From the NCBI GenBank assembly GCA_027559495.1, contig JAMXSV010000024.1, positions 868,001 to 932,000 of the forward strand: a stretch of 64,000 bases of DNA, written 5' to 3'. How positions within the stretch are numbered: the stretch's first letter is position 1; each line of letters begins with the position of its first letter. The notes under the pieces were generated by a model. The model had not been told where the DNA came from, ran no database searches, and worked only from the letters and a program-made list of their open reading frames with translations. Positions 32,374-43,060 of the stretch are shown here, piece by piece. Source of the DNA: Aurifilum marmelostoma (taxonomy: Eukaryota > Ascomycota > Sordariomycetes > Diaporthales > Cryphonectriaceae). Made by a program: the position numbers and the translations under genes.

Positions 32374-35300
32374 ATGCTGCGTGGTAGGCGGCTGCCCGTG
32401 TCGCAGTCTCCATTGCCACGATGGAGGACCACAGCACCAGAAACATCCACGAGGACCGCCCTCGTCGTGGCAGCGGCTGCTAGCTACGGCAGCTCCTCCT
32501 CCTCAACCTCGACCACGAATACGATCACTCCTACTCCCCTCACAGACGGCCATGGGGCTGACCGTTCAGCCACCAGCCAAGCACTGGAAGAGCAGGTCCC
32601 GGGCTGGGAGCGAGAAGGCAAGCCTCTAAAGGGTCAAGGAGAAGAGATGTGCCAGGTGGAAGAGGCGCGACAAGAGATGCACACCCTCGCCGATGGACAG
32701 CGCGGTCCTCGGACAGACACCACGCCTGCAGGCATGGACCACATTCTCAGCGAGCATCCTAGCGAGAACAGCTTCAAAATCACTTATTACGGGCTAAGCG
32801 GTCATGACAGACTCCCCGTCGACAATGATCCTCATCCCGCACAAATAGGCCCCTTTGCACCAGCATTCGGACGACAACGGGAGGTGTCCCATCAGGGGCT
32901 CAGACGCACAAGGGGGCCCGCATTCTCCAGACCGAGCTTGAAGATCTCCAAGGCTCCGATTGGGGAGGTTCGGTTACGAGGGCGTGTCGTGGGACCTTCA
33001 CCCGCACATCTCGATCTGATCAGGGCCGGGCGCAAGCCGTTTCAAACCACAGAGACCTCTGCTGAAGCCCAAAATGACAAGGCACAGATATGGCGAAAAG
33101 TGCGAGCCCCGGACAAGAACATTGCTCCCGCGGATCATCAGACGAGAACATCCTTCAGGATCCCTATCCCCATATATCAGAAGCTGCGTAGTGCCGGCCG
33201 CAACCCATTTCAGGGTGTGGCAGCGTCTGCCAGTGCACAGGATGGCAACGAGGGGACACAGGGTGATGCTGTGGCCCCGTGGCAGCAACGGACTGGGCCG
33301 GGAGCCCCAGGGACTTATCATGCTACAGCAGACATTGTGGCAGAGAAGGGCCCCCGGCAACTCTACCCTCACAAGTCATTCTCGACTCCGTCTGGACGCG
33401 CAGCATTTCGACATCGTGGCAATACTGGTGATGCTTATCGAGGCAAACCTCGGGAGAACGCAGAGATTCCGCTCACCAATAAGAAGCCTACCCCAGTACT
33501 AGACGCGAAGGTACGAGCCATGGCAGACGGACTTGGGATAGAGGTGTCTGGAAAGCCTACCGATGTTAAGCGAGCAATAGCTCGACGGTTGGGCTTCAAA
33601 TTCTGGGAGCAAGTACCTGCAGACTCGCCAGTGAACAGTACCACACGCACAGCGCCTGCTACGACTCCTGGAGCAGTCAGCATCGCCGAAGAAGCGACTG
33701 TGACCACCAGTGGAGCTCATTCTCCGAGGGTCGACTCGCATATATCTGCTGAGGAGCCTGTTCCGCGCAGACTCGCCGGACTATCTCGCTCAGACTATCA
33801 ACAAGAGAGGGCGATCTTGTCTGCGTACTCTCCTCCGGCTTTCGAACCTCTGGAATTCCAAAAGGACATCAATTTCGACATGCGGCGTAACTGGCTGCCT
33901 TCCGAGAAGTCGTCAGGGAGCACAGGCTCTCCAGTGGACCCATCGAAGCATCTACCTCCGGAAGAAACTCGACCCCTCGCCCATGCAAGGGACTCAGGTT
34001 CCGGTGTCGACGAGCGAGGACGTGCTGACTTCAGAGCGCCAAGAGAGAACGAGCAAACCGCTTTGGCCAAAGATGATTTGCATACCAATACCGCATCGGC
34101 CACAGTACACTCCATCTTCAAGATGCTGTTTCCCGAGGAGTCCGAGCATAAGAGCAGGAGCTCAACCCAGGCTCTTTCGGTCCGAAGAGATTGTCCTTCA
34201 GAAATGGGTAGTGGTGTTGATCCGAGGGCCAAATACTTTATCGACATTTCCGCAAAACCGCGGCATACCTTCGGCTCTATATACAAGCAGCTGTTCCCTG
34301 ATCTGCCACCACCTGAGCCGGAAGTTGCAAAAGAAGACGAGTCACAAGAGAGCACTGTGGTCACTCAGGGCACCTCCGACGCACCCTTGCTCGTCTCTCT
34401 ACGAAATGAAGTGCGCAACTGGATTCCAGACGAGGACCGAGAACACATCTCTGCGGCTGACGCCGGCAAGTATGGCTCGCACTCGACTGTGGTCGTCATC
34501 TCCGGCGTGAGCAACTCACTCGTCGACACCGACTTCTACAGAGTCATCCCAGAAGGCAAATATGTCGAGGGCTGGGCCGGCGGCCTCGTCAAGGTGGTTC
34601 AGGCGCGCGAGCCTCTGACGTACGAGCCCATTGGCCAGTACTTCCTCATGTTCCATTCGCGGGCCCCGGCAGTCGCATATGCTGAAGAGGTCAAGCGGCT
34701 ACATGAGCTCAGCAGGCGCCTGTTGCACTCGGCCACGCAATCCGGCCGCACACCGGCTCGTGGCCAGCTCGACGCAGCGCCTGCAGACCCACAGCCCTTC
34801 CTCACCGACGAGGAGAGAGCCGCCGTCCAGTCCTTCACGATCTGCTCACCTGCTGCTCCGCTGCGCATCAGCGTCCGCATGTGGACCACCCAGATGGTCG
34901 GGCAGATTGCCTCCAAGACCAATATCGCCGACGTGGTCCAATCTCTACGGCCAGAGGCCGAGACACCTGCCAAGGTACTGATCTCCGTCAACGGAGGCGG
35001 CAGAGCCTCCGGGGGTGGGCTGACGCCGGCCGAGCTCTGGATGACGCTGCGCGATGACGGGCGGGAGAGGGGCACGCCGTGGGCGCTGATGAACCTCCGG
35101 GAGGGCATTCGGCCGGTAAGATTAATGGCCGTGACCGAGGGCCAGGAGATCAGAGTGACGACGGAGGCGGTGGACGCACCGCTCAAGAGCGAGGACTATG
35201 ATGAGGAGACCGATTTGATCGGGGTCCCGCCCCCCGAAACGGCATCCATACTACGCCACCATCACCCCGAGCAGGACGACGAAGCTCAAGGCCTCAGCAG

Positions 35301-35481
35301 CGAGAAGGACAGCAGTGATGGCGATGGCGCGAGCCAAGGCGACGAGCGATTCCACCGGTTCGTTCTGACGTTTAAGCAGCGCGCCATCGCCCGGCGGTTC
35401 GTCAGGTGTTGGCACAAACGACCCATTTACGACGCGGAGCTGGGGCGGAACGTGCTTGTGGATGCTGTGGCACTGATGTAG
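32374..35481 (+). CDS. large fungal protein of unknown function, probable mitochondrial import signal
   Basis: An intronless frame of 1035 residues starting at ATG 32374-32376. The first ~35 residues (MLRGRRLPVSQSPLPRWRTT) are Arg/Ser-rich without acids, as in mitochondrial presequences. Residues 40-690 are mostly disordered but contain repeated short motifs: IRAGRKPFQ and LRSAGRNPFQ (about 212 and 273), a SAP-like helix pair (about 379-408) and two copies of a SI(F/Y)KxLFP motif (SIFKMLFPEE about 580, SIYKQLFPDL about 635). The last ~330 residues appear folded: STVVVISGVSNSLVDTDFYR, then VEGWAGGLVKVVQARE and a C-terminal FHRFVLTFKQRAIARRF segment, an RRM-like alternation of strands and helices. 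I do not recognise a named family. An RNA-related mitochondrial role is a guess from these features only. Confidence 0.8.
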   Translation: MLRGRRLPVSQSPLPRWRTTAPETSTRTALVVAAAASYGSSSSSTSTTNTITPTPLTDGHGADRSATSQALEEQVPGWEREGKPLKGQGEEMCQVEEARQEMHTLADGQRGPRTDTTPAGMDHILSEHPSENSFKITYYGLSGHDRLPVDNDPHPAQIGPFAPAFGRQREVSHQGLRRTRGPAFSRPSLKISKAPIGEVRLRGRVVGPSPAHLDLIRAGRKPFQTTETSAEAQNDKAQIWRKVRAPDKNIAPADHQTRTSFRIPIPIYQKLRSAGRNPFQGVAASASAQDGNEGTQGDAVAPWQQRTGPGAPGTYHATADIVAEKGPRQLYPHKSFSTPSGRAAFRHRGNTGDAYRGKPRENAEIPLTNKKPTPVLDAKVRAMADGLGIEVSGKPTDVKRAIARRLGFKFWEQVPADSPVNSTTRTAPATTPGAVSIAEEATVTTSGAHSPRVDSHISAEEPVPRRLAGLSRSDYQQERAILSAYSPPAFEPLEFQKDINFDMRRNWLPSEKSSGSTGSPVDPSKHLPPEETRPLAHARDSGSGVDERGRADFRAPRENEQTALAKDDLHTNTASATVHSIFKMLFPEESEHKSRSSTQALSVRRDCPSEMGSGVDPRAKYFIDISAKPRHTFGSIYKQLFPDLPPPEPEVAKEDESQESTVVTQGTSDAPLLVSLRNEVRNWIPDEDREHISAADAGKYGSHSTVVVISGVSNSLVDTDFYRVIPEGKYVEGWAGGLVKVVQAREPLTYEPIGQYFLMFHSRAPAVAYAEEVKRLHELSRRLLHSATQSGRTPARGQLDAAPADPQPFLTDEERAAVQSFTICSPAAPLRISVRMWTTQMVGQIASKTNIADVVQSLRPEAETPAKVLISVNGGGRASGGGLTPAELWMTLRDDGRERGTPWALMNLREGIRPVRLMAVTEGQEIRVTTEAVDAPLKSEDYDEETDLIGVPPPETASILRHHHPEQDDEAQGLSSEKDSSDGDGASQGDERFHRFVLTFKQRAIARRFVRCWHKRPIYDAELGRNVLVDAVALM

Positions 35482-36558
35482 CATGCCTGTATGTGCGTGA
35501 TTTGAGATATACACGACAAAGATTTGTAGATATCCCCCTATGAATAGAACATTTCTGCCATATATACCTTGTTTACCACAACTTTCTACCATGCCTTTCT
35601 ATGGTTTTGTAGACAAAAATATGCGTCCTATTGCCTACAGTACTCCCTATTTTACTTGCTGAACCATAACAGATCACTTACCTATTGCGCCACCACCTTC
35701 ATGGCATATAACACAGTACTCATCCTAAGCAACAATTCATTCTGGACGAGAAACACCATCAGGTCATCAGGCTTTTTTTTGTTGATAAATTTATATCTGC
35801 ACAACCCACAAATAGCCACTCGAAACTCCTTTGGTACCAAAACAAGGGAAGATATGTGCACGTTCCAGTTTACCTCCTCCGCCATAACATGAACAAGACT
35901 AGAGAAAGAAAAAAAAAACAAAAAAGAGAACCGCTTCTCTCTCCCAGTGTGTGTGTTCGTTCACTGCTCTATGAAAAGACCTGGAAGGTTTACTCCCTCC
36001 TGCTGCCACCGTCCCAACGTCCCAGGAAAAAATAGGCTTTGACGGTGGTGTTGTTGTACGTCTTGCATCACACACTGCCCAAAAACCCTTCCACCCGTCA
36101 CGGTCGGCTTTGTGTGACCACCGACCGATTGTGGACTCAGCTTGCCGCCCTACTCCCTGTCTTCCTGTACCAAACTGAGTGAAGTCTTGACCGTTTCATA
36201 CCTCCTCCCTCCGAAGAACGGATGCAATGTGGCCATCCATCGTCCCCCATCTTGCCGATATTTTTTGGTTCCTCCACGGATATAATAAAAGCGTTTGAGC
36301 CATATGCGACGTGATCCCGTGCCTGTTCTTTCTTTCGTGCTTGTTGCAATGCATCGACCCCGTAATGCCAGTGTATGTGTGTGTGAGTGTGTTTTAGAAC
36401 TAGATCCGCCTCGTCCCATTCGTGGTTGCGAAATTCGCAGAAGAAAAATTTAAGGGGTTTCGTCGAATTTATTGGTCAGGTAAACCCTCCCGCGTCCATC
36501 ATGACCTTCTGCTCCCTGCCCCTCTCGCCCTCTTCCGTTGACAGTGCGCACCGGGCTT
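35482..36558. other. intergenic between convergent 32.4-kb gene and sec4
   Basis: About 1.1 kb of AT-richer sequence forming two 3' UTRs. Short frames only. Confidence 0.5.
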
Positions 36559-37676
36559 TTAGCAGCACTTGCTGGAGACGTTGCCCGTGTCGCCACCCAC
36601 GTTCACGCCGCTGCCGCTGGCGGTGGTGTCGGCCTTGGAGGTGTCGATGATGCGCTTCTTGATGTCGGAGGCGAGGCTGTAGAAGGCCTTGTCGATGTTG
36701 ATGTTGCTCTTGGCCGAAACCTCAAGGAAGGGGATGCCGAGCTCCTTGGCGAGGGCCTCGCCCTGCTCGGTAGACACAGCGCGCTTCTCCTCCCAGTCGC
36801 ACTTGTTGCCAATCAGGATCTTGTTGACGCCCTCGGTGGCGTGCTGCTCGACGTTTGCGAACCAGGTGCGGATGTCTGTTGGGCAAGAGGAAAAGATTGT
36901 AAAAGCACGGTCAGTCACATGGCCCTTGCTTGCTCTGCTTGCAACGTGTGTGGTGTAGGAAAGGGGAGGGGGGAGGTGGGGGGCCCACTGGGTTGTGGCG
37001 GTGTGGGAAGATAGTCGAAATACGAAATCAGGCAGGAGGGAGGAAAGGAGGAAGAGGGCGGCGGCGGCGGCGGCGGCAGCAGCGAACGTACTCTCAAAGG
37101 ACCTCTGGTCTGTGACGTCGTAGACGAGCAGGATGCCCATGGCGCCGCGGTAGTAGGCGGTAGTGATGGTGCGGAAGCGCTCCTGGCCGGCAGTATCCCA
37201 GATCTGCAGCTTGACGCGCTTGCCGTCGAGCTCGATGGTCCTGATCTTGAAGTCGATGCCGATGGTGGTGATGAAGGAGGGCGTAAAGGAGTCCTCGCTG
37301 AAACGCAGCAGGCAGCACGATTTGCCCACGCCCGAGTCGCCGATCAGCAGCAGCTTGATCTGTTCATAGAGGGGGAGAGGCGGTTAGCAACCATGACGAG
37401 GTCCTCGCGCTGCATAGTCCGAGATGGAGGAAGGGGAGACGTTGTCTGATAGCTTTGGGAGATGGTAGTCTCGTCCAGCCTTCGTGGAGATATGGAGTAT
37501 AACAGGACATGTTGATGCTGAGACGAGGGGAACCGTTGCGCGCTGCCGTTGCAACGTAGGTTGCATCGACCCGGAGTGGTAGAACGTGGCTCTTTCGAGA
37601 CGGCGGGGCGGTACCAAGGCGGGGGGGGGGGGGGGGGGACACGTACCAAGAAGTCATAATTCCTGTTGCTCGACAT
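36559..37676 (-). CDS. sec4: Rab GTPase Sec4/Ypt2-like (Rab8 class), three coding exons
   Basis: Exons 37647-37676, 37092-37359 and 36559-36875 give 204 residues. Start MSSNRNYDFLIKLLLIG; P-loop GDSGVGKS at 17-24; effector loop FITTIGIDFKIRTIEL (identical in style to Sec4/Rab8); DTAGQE; GNKCD; SAK; and a C-terminal SSKCC double-cysteine geranylgeranylation site. Sec4 brings Golgi-derived secretory vesicles to the hyphal tip through the exocyst. Intron 1 (37360-37646, 287 nt) holds an 18-G run directly inside the donor side. Intron 2 (36876-37091, 216 nt) holds a GCC repeat next to its donor and stays open in frame, so an unspliced reading adds about 70 low-complexity residues; the splice rejoins RSFE to NIRTWF as in all Rab8-class proteins. 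Confidence 0.95.
37621..37638. repeat. G18 homopolymer in sec4 intron 1
   Basis: Eighteen uninterrupted G on the plus strand, 2 bases upstream (plus orientation) of the ACGTAC donor complement. C-run in the transcript. Confidence 0.9.
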
Positions 37677-39106
37677 GATGAAGGCTGTTCAGGCACCACT
37701 GGGGATGCCGGCGGAAGCGAGGGTATCACGGATCGTTCGGAGTATGGTGTTGGGAGGAGGGAGAGGGAGGGTAGGCAAAGTAATCGAAGTGGTCGTTAGG
37801 TGGATAGACCGACGCCTTTGAGGACGGTGAACCTGGGCTTGCGCGGTCAAGTGGATGGGTATGATGGACCTGGTCGCTAAAGTGGGTTTTGGGGTTCGGT
37901 GCCGATGTGTTGTGCCTGGTAGTTTGTTCCCTCGCTGTCGGTTTGATCTGGACACGCACCAGCAGCTCCTTTTCTAGTCAGTTGTGTCTCGAATTGTCGA
38001 TGTCTTTTGTGTATCTTGCGAGAAGCAGACACAAAAGGGGGGGAGGGAGAGGGAGAGAGAGATAGAGAGATGCGAGGCCGGAAGGATGACGGCAGTGGTG
38101 GTGGTGGTGCAGTGAGTTGGAAGTAGGTAGGTCGTTAAGTTAGGTGGTGGTAGTGGAGGTGCTGTACTACATACAGTGGTGGTGGAGGAATAGGCGTCTT
38201 TACGGCGCCGAGGTGTGTCACACACCCCTGCCGCAAGAAGCTAGTTATGCTAGGAGGGGAGTCGGCGCCACGAAATACGTACTACAGTGATTATGCCTAG
38301 TAGAATGCTTAGAGTATCACAGTGTAACTTAGTGCTAGGGGTGGTGGCGGGCAGCACGCGCCCAAGTACTGAGTAGCGCCCAGTGGCCTAGAGAAGGGGT
38401 GGGCGCACTGGGGAGAGAGACCAGTGGTGGGGGAGGGGATACTTAGCGTATACCATAGTACAGCTACGTACGCAGATAAGGTACTCTGACACCAACTCCA
38501 TAACCTGAATTGGACAGATCTAACTTGAAACTTTTATTTCTTAGAATAACAACCCAGATTAGGTTTCTTTCCTTTTTCCTCCTTACATTTCCCCACACAT
38601 AAAGTAGAGTTTGAGAAAGTTGTTTCAGATTTCTACATTAACATTCAGCTGTAGGGAAATACTACTACTGCTACTACTGGACGTAGCTGGCAGGGCGTTT
38701 GTCGTGTACTTATAGGGTGAAAATTATGCTGATCACCCAGGGACATCCCATCTCTCAACATCCAGAAATGGCGCCCGACTGCTAGTGGAAGGGGTTTCCA
38801 GAGCCTCGGGGAACGACCTTGAAGAATGACGTCGCTTTTGTGAAGGCTGAGAGTCTCTCTCCTTCTGAACGACCCATCACAATTCCCTCTACAGAGGGAT
38901 TGACGGACTGATTCGTCTGTATGATGGAGTAGCAGGCAGATCCATTCTAAGTCTAAACAAAGATTTCCCTTGATCTGGTTTTATTGTAATCCGTCATTTT
39001 GCCCGTGCGCCATACCCTGATGCAACAACAACAACAACAACAACAACAACATCATCATCATCGTCATCATCATCGCCGTGGAAACGCTTCACCTTCATCT
39101 GTCGAC
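37677..39106. other. intergenic, sec4 promoter and nca2 3' flank
   Basis: 1.4 kb with (GGT)n, (GA)n and related purine repeats (38040-38170) and a CAA/CAT triplet tract (39022-39064). No gene supported. Confidence 0.55.
39022..39064. repeat. (CAA)n(CAT)n triplet tract
   Basis: About nine CAA units run into CAT/CGT units just outside the 3' end of nca2. Confidence 0.85.
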
Positions 39107-41318
39107 TTAGTTGGTATGCAGCCATCTAGCGTAGGCCCACCGGATCCTCTCCAGTGCCCTCTGTTGGATCTGGATCCCCTTGACATTCGCCAAATCATCC
39201 AGGTCCTCCAGGAATTCTCCCTCGATCTCCCTCGGCATGAGACGTCCCGCCCTGACCAGGTTGCGGAGTATATGCACCTCCGTAACTAGCAAGCCGTGAT
39301 CCTTGTACGAGAGCAGGTTGTTCTGGCTGGGTGTGGCCTCGCTAAAGATGCGATCGATGCTGCGCAGCGTCCGCACACACCGTCCCACCTTCTCGCCGTG
39401 TCGCCGTGCGCCCCTGCGCTTGCTGAAGAGCGCGCCGCGGAGGTAGGAGAGGACGGCGACCGAGACGAGGATGCCGGGCGTGAGACCGACGAAGCCAAAG
39501 ACCAGCTCCTGTGACTTGAGCAGGGCGTCGATGCCCGAGATGGCAACCTCGAGGTCGACCTTTGTCTTCTGCACCTGGATCAGCAGGCTGCGGACCAGGT
39601 CACCCCGCACGGCGCCGACAAAGGGCTGGCGGAGGTCTTGCTCATAGGCCTTGAGCACAGGCGTGACGTCGCCCTCCTTGACCTTGGCGCGGATGTCGGC
39701 AATCTGGGCATCGGACAGCGGAGCGCTAGCACCTGCAAGGGCGGGCTTGTCCACGGCAAAGTCGACAACCATGCGTTCCAGGCTCTCGCGGTCGGCCTTG
39801 AGGCTGTCACGGCTCATAATTGCGATCTCGGACTGCGAGTCGTGCCGGATGGTGCCGATGACCTTGCGGACAGGCTCTACCACCCAGTTGAACCAAAAGT
39901 CACGGGCCGTCACGCCAAAGTCGCGGATCCAGTTGACAATGTCTGCCTTGCGGTTGACGAGGACGCGGAGCATGGTGGACGAGGAGACCATGAGGATGCC
40001 GGCAGGCAGCCAATACCTGACAAGGCGGGAAGGCCGGCCGCTTGCCTGGACGACCTTTCTCGTCGTCGCGACGTGTGCCGGGATGCGCTCCTCCAGCAGG
40101 AACAGCAGGCGCCGTGCCATCACGGCAGGCTTGCTGACCATGTCCTCTGCGTGGATGGACAGGTCCGGATCCTGCTCGACGCCGGCAAAGACCTTGTCCT
40201 CGAACTCGGACACACCGCGGTCCAGGTTGGCAACATCTCGCAGGACCATGTCCATCAGCGCCACGCTCCGCTCGACCACGCCCTTCCACTCCATGCCGTG
40301 GTCGTGCACGTCGCTCTTGTCCTCGTCGATGCCGAAGCTCAGCCCCTCGTCTATCAGGACCCCGAGACCGCTGGCCGTCATCTCGCGCAGCTTCTTGAGC
40401 TGGTTCTGCTTCTGCCTGGCCTCGGATCGACACAAGGAGACGGTGGAGAACATCTTGTGCTGCACGTCCTTGAGCGACCTCTCGGTGACTGTGTCCCGAA
40501 CGATGCCGTAGAAGCGCCTCCACCTGCTCGAGATGCTGTCGGTCGAGAACTGCGGCGACCTGCCCAGGAGGCTGGCCCGCTGTGAGAAGGTGGAGCGCAC
40601 CGAGCTCTCGTGGTAGATCTCCTTGGTCCACGCCCACCAGCGCAGCGGCGAGGTCTGCACCGCGTACAGGCTGCTGTAGGTGTACGAGCTGAGGACCTGG
40701 TCCCAGTACCAGATGTCCTGGCTGAGGGGGATGATATCGTCCAGCAGGATGTTCAGGATGAGGCCGTAGATCTGGGTCGTGGCCTTGCTGACCAGCAGCC
40801 ATTCGACCTCAGACTCATACTGACTCTTGGCCTCGAGGACATGCTGCTCGTCGGCGGTGGCGAGGCCAGAGTCACGGAGGAGATCCTTGATCTGGGCCAC
40901 AGGCAGAACGGCGGTAGAGGTGCTCGAGAGCCTCTTCACGATCCGCAGCAGCTCATTGACCCTGGGGGGAGGAGAAGTCGGCCGTGACCGTGCTGCGGGT
41001 ACCGCCTTCGGTCTCGCCATCGTCCTGCTCCTCGATGGCAAACCTGTCCTCCGAGTCCACAAGAGGATGAAGGAGAATCCGGTCGATCTGGGCGTCTATG
41101 CGCCGAACTTGACTAAGCAGGTGTTAGAGATGGCCATAGTCATTGTAGTGGTGAGTAGTGGTGGAACATGGTTGTCCCGGCCAAGCGATGCCGTCATGAT
41201 GCGGTGATGGTGATGATGTTGATGACTCAGGGTGGAGAAGAGGAAGGTTCAACAGACTCAATGTGCCAAAGAGGGGACGATGGGGGTTAGGGTCTTCTTA
41301 CTCGGCCACAATTGACAT
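39107..41318 (-). CDS. nca2: nuclear control of ATPase protein 2 (Nca2), frameshift near N-terminus
   Basis: Exon 1 41302-41318 (17 nt, MSIVA plus two bases) joins exon 2 at 41112 over a 189-nt intron with a CTAAC branch, giving DQVRRIDAQIDRI at the start. At 40964-40969 the frame slips: six C in the coding strand where five would give DFSSPRVNELLRIVKRL. The remainder, to 39107, is intact; total about 673 residues. Family features are the long helical middle, RYWLPAGILMVSSSTMLRVL as a first membrane segment, and the signature VFGFVGLTPGILVSVAVL near the C-terminus. Nca2 is a mitochondrial outer-membrane protein that in yeast influences levels of Atp6/Atp8 transcripts. Without the correction the longest frame would begin at 41062 with an unrelated Arg/Pro-rich leader. 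Confidence 0.9.
40964..40969. other. nca2: homopolymer frameshift site in nca2
   Basis: G6 on the plus strand. Five would join the spliced N-terminus to the main frame. Confidence 0.8.
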
Positions 41319-43060
41319 TATCTAGAGCTCAGAGTAGCCTCAGAGGCATCACGGGCAGGTTGCGTGCTGTGCTCCGTGCTCGTACCCGGTCTCAAGGGTG
41401 TCCCGTCGTCGTGGTGGTGGTGGTGGTGGTAGTGGCGGCTTGGGCTGCGGAGAGGATGCGCGCGTGTTTGTGCGGTTGGTGGCAAGATGTCGGGCCGCCG
41501 GTCAGGCCATACAAGATTAGAGGTTCGGAGGGCAGAGGAGCCGAGCCAGGGGCACGGGAAGGATCTGGAGAAGAGTGGCAGAAGGAAATTGTGGGTAATC
41601 GTCACACTCAGATCAGAGGTACAGTAGCAGCCGCTGTCCTGCAGACAGTACAGGCCTAGAGTTGAGGAACAAGGTGTGAAGGATTTAGATCTAACCAGAG
41701 GAAAGCCTGGGGAGGTAGATAAATGGACAAGCCAGTAGTGTGGGTGAAATCTTGCTTGACCTCGGTGAGGAGAGCTTAGTCAAAGAAAATACTAGAAGCT
41801 AGCAGGATAGAGGCCACAGGAAAACCTGCAAGTGGCAAACAGATTGTGAGGGTGAGGGGAAAATGTATACACGAGCTGGCAGGGTGGACCAGTGTGAGTG
41901 TTGGCAGTCCAATTTTACAGCCTTGTTTGGCTGATGAGATGGGGAAAGAGAAGGGGGAAAAGGCGAAGAAAATCAGAGAAAATCAGAAAATCAGACGTCA
42001 TCAGCCCAGGCGAAGAACTGCCACAGGGGAACCAAGGCAAGAGAAGAAGAAAAAAACACCACCACCACCACCACCACCACCAAGAAAGCCACGCAACCTT
42101 CTTTCAGGCTTTGTGGCTTGCGTTTTTTGTCCAAATAGGCCTGCCTTTCCCATCACGGTATGCAATAAAGTGTCACATAAAACTGCATCTCGTCATTCGA
42201 GGTTGCACTGCTGCGTATGTGGCTTCTCACATCTCAAATGCAGGGTGCCGGGTTGGTCGAAAACATTCGATTGTTGCTCAACCGGAACCCTCACTGCCCG
42301 ATTGACCCTACATAACAAGACTAGGGCCCATCCAGGGCTGCTGCCAATTGCTGACCTGCCGTTCATCTGCTGCTGCTTTCGCCCCCACCCACTGCGATTG
42401 TACTGTACATAGTGCCATCGCTGCACAGGTACTTACTACGTACGTGTATTGTACAAGTTGTAGGTGTGGCGGGATCTGCTTCCCTGTCACTTGAGTTGTT
42501 GGGGACAGCAAAGGAGAGAAGAAGAAGGGGGGGGCGGGCGGGTTAGGTGCGTGGCACGGTGTCGAGGTGGCAGGCCTGGCAGGGTGGGTGGTGTGGGTAT
42601 GCCAGAGCAGACGACACCATAACGCATGGCACTAAAGGTGGGTGTGGTAGGCACGGAACACGGAAAAGAACTCTGACCCATCTGCTCATTCTTCCAAAAG
42701 TGGGGCCTGATTGGCTGATCAGGACTGGAACTGGCGCTGGTTGCAGAGGCTACCGAGAGCTCTGGTGGCGCTACATAGTTGAGTTGTGCGAACCCACGGC
42801 TGGTCCGTCCCTCCATCACCCTGCGATGGGCTGCCTGGACCCCTGTCTAACACCCTCCGCAGTCGAGGAATAAAACTCCCCTACTCGAGATTTATCTGTC
42901 TCTCTACACTTGCAACCTTTCACCCATTGGACCCGACAACGTCTGGAACAGACCTTTCCATTGACATTCCCACGTCGAGACCCCTTCAAGCCTGCGTTTC
43001 CTGTCAGTCTCTCCAACTCGAGGCTCTCGCACACTCTTTTCGAGAGGCCAGCCCTTCGCC
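41319..43060. promoter_or_regulatory. divergent 1.7-kb intergenic region nca2/erg25
   Basis: It separates head-to-head starts. It contains a GTG tract (41408-41431), an ACC tract (42056-42082) and many short low-complexity frames. No sterol-response or other site can be assigned reliably. Confidence 0.5.
42056..42082. repeat. (ACC)n trinucleotide tract
   Basis: About nine ACC/CAC units. The complementary-type GTG tract lies at 41408-41431 in the same intergenic region. Confidence 0.85.

Noticed and set aside
39638..40585. 315- and 286-codon plus-strand frames
   Set aside because: Antisense of nca2; they show no independent motifs.
40900..41000. An intron instead of a frameshift in nca2
   Set aside because: The CCCCCCAG could act as an acceptor, but the nearby GT sites give the wrong phase or an intron of about 40 nt.
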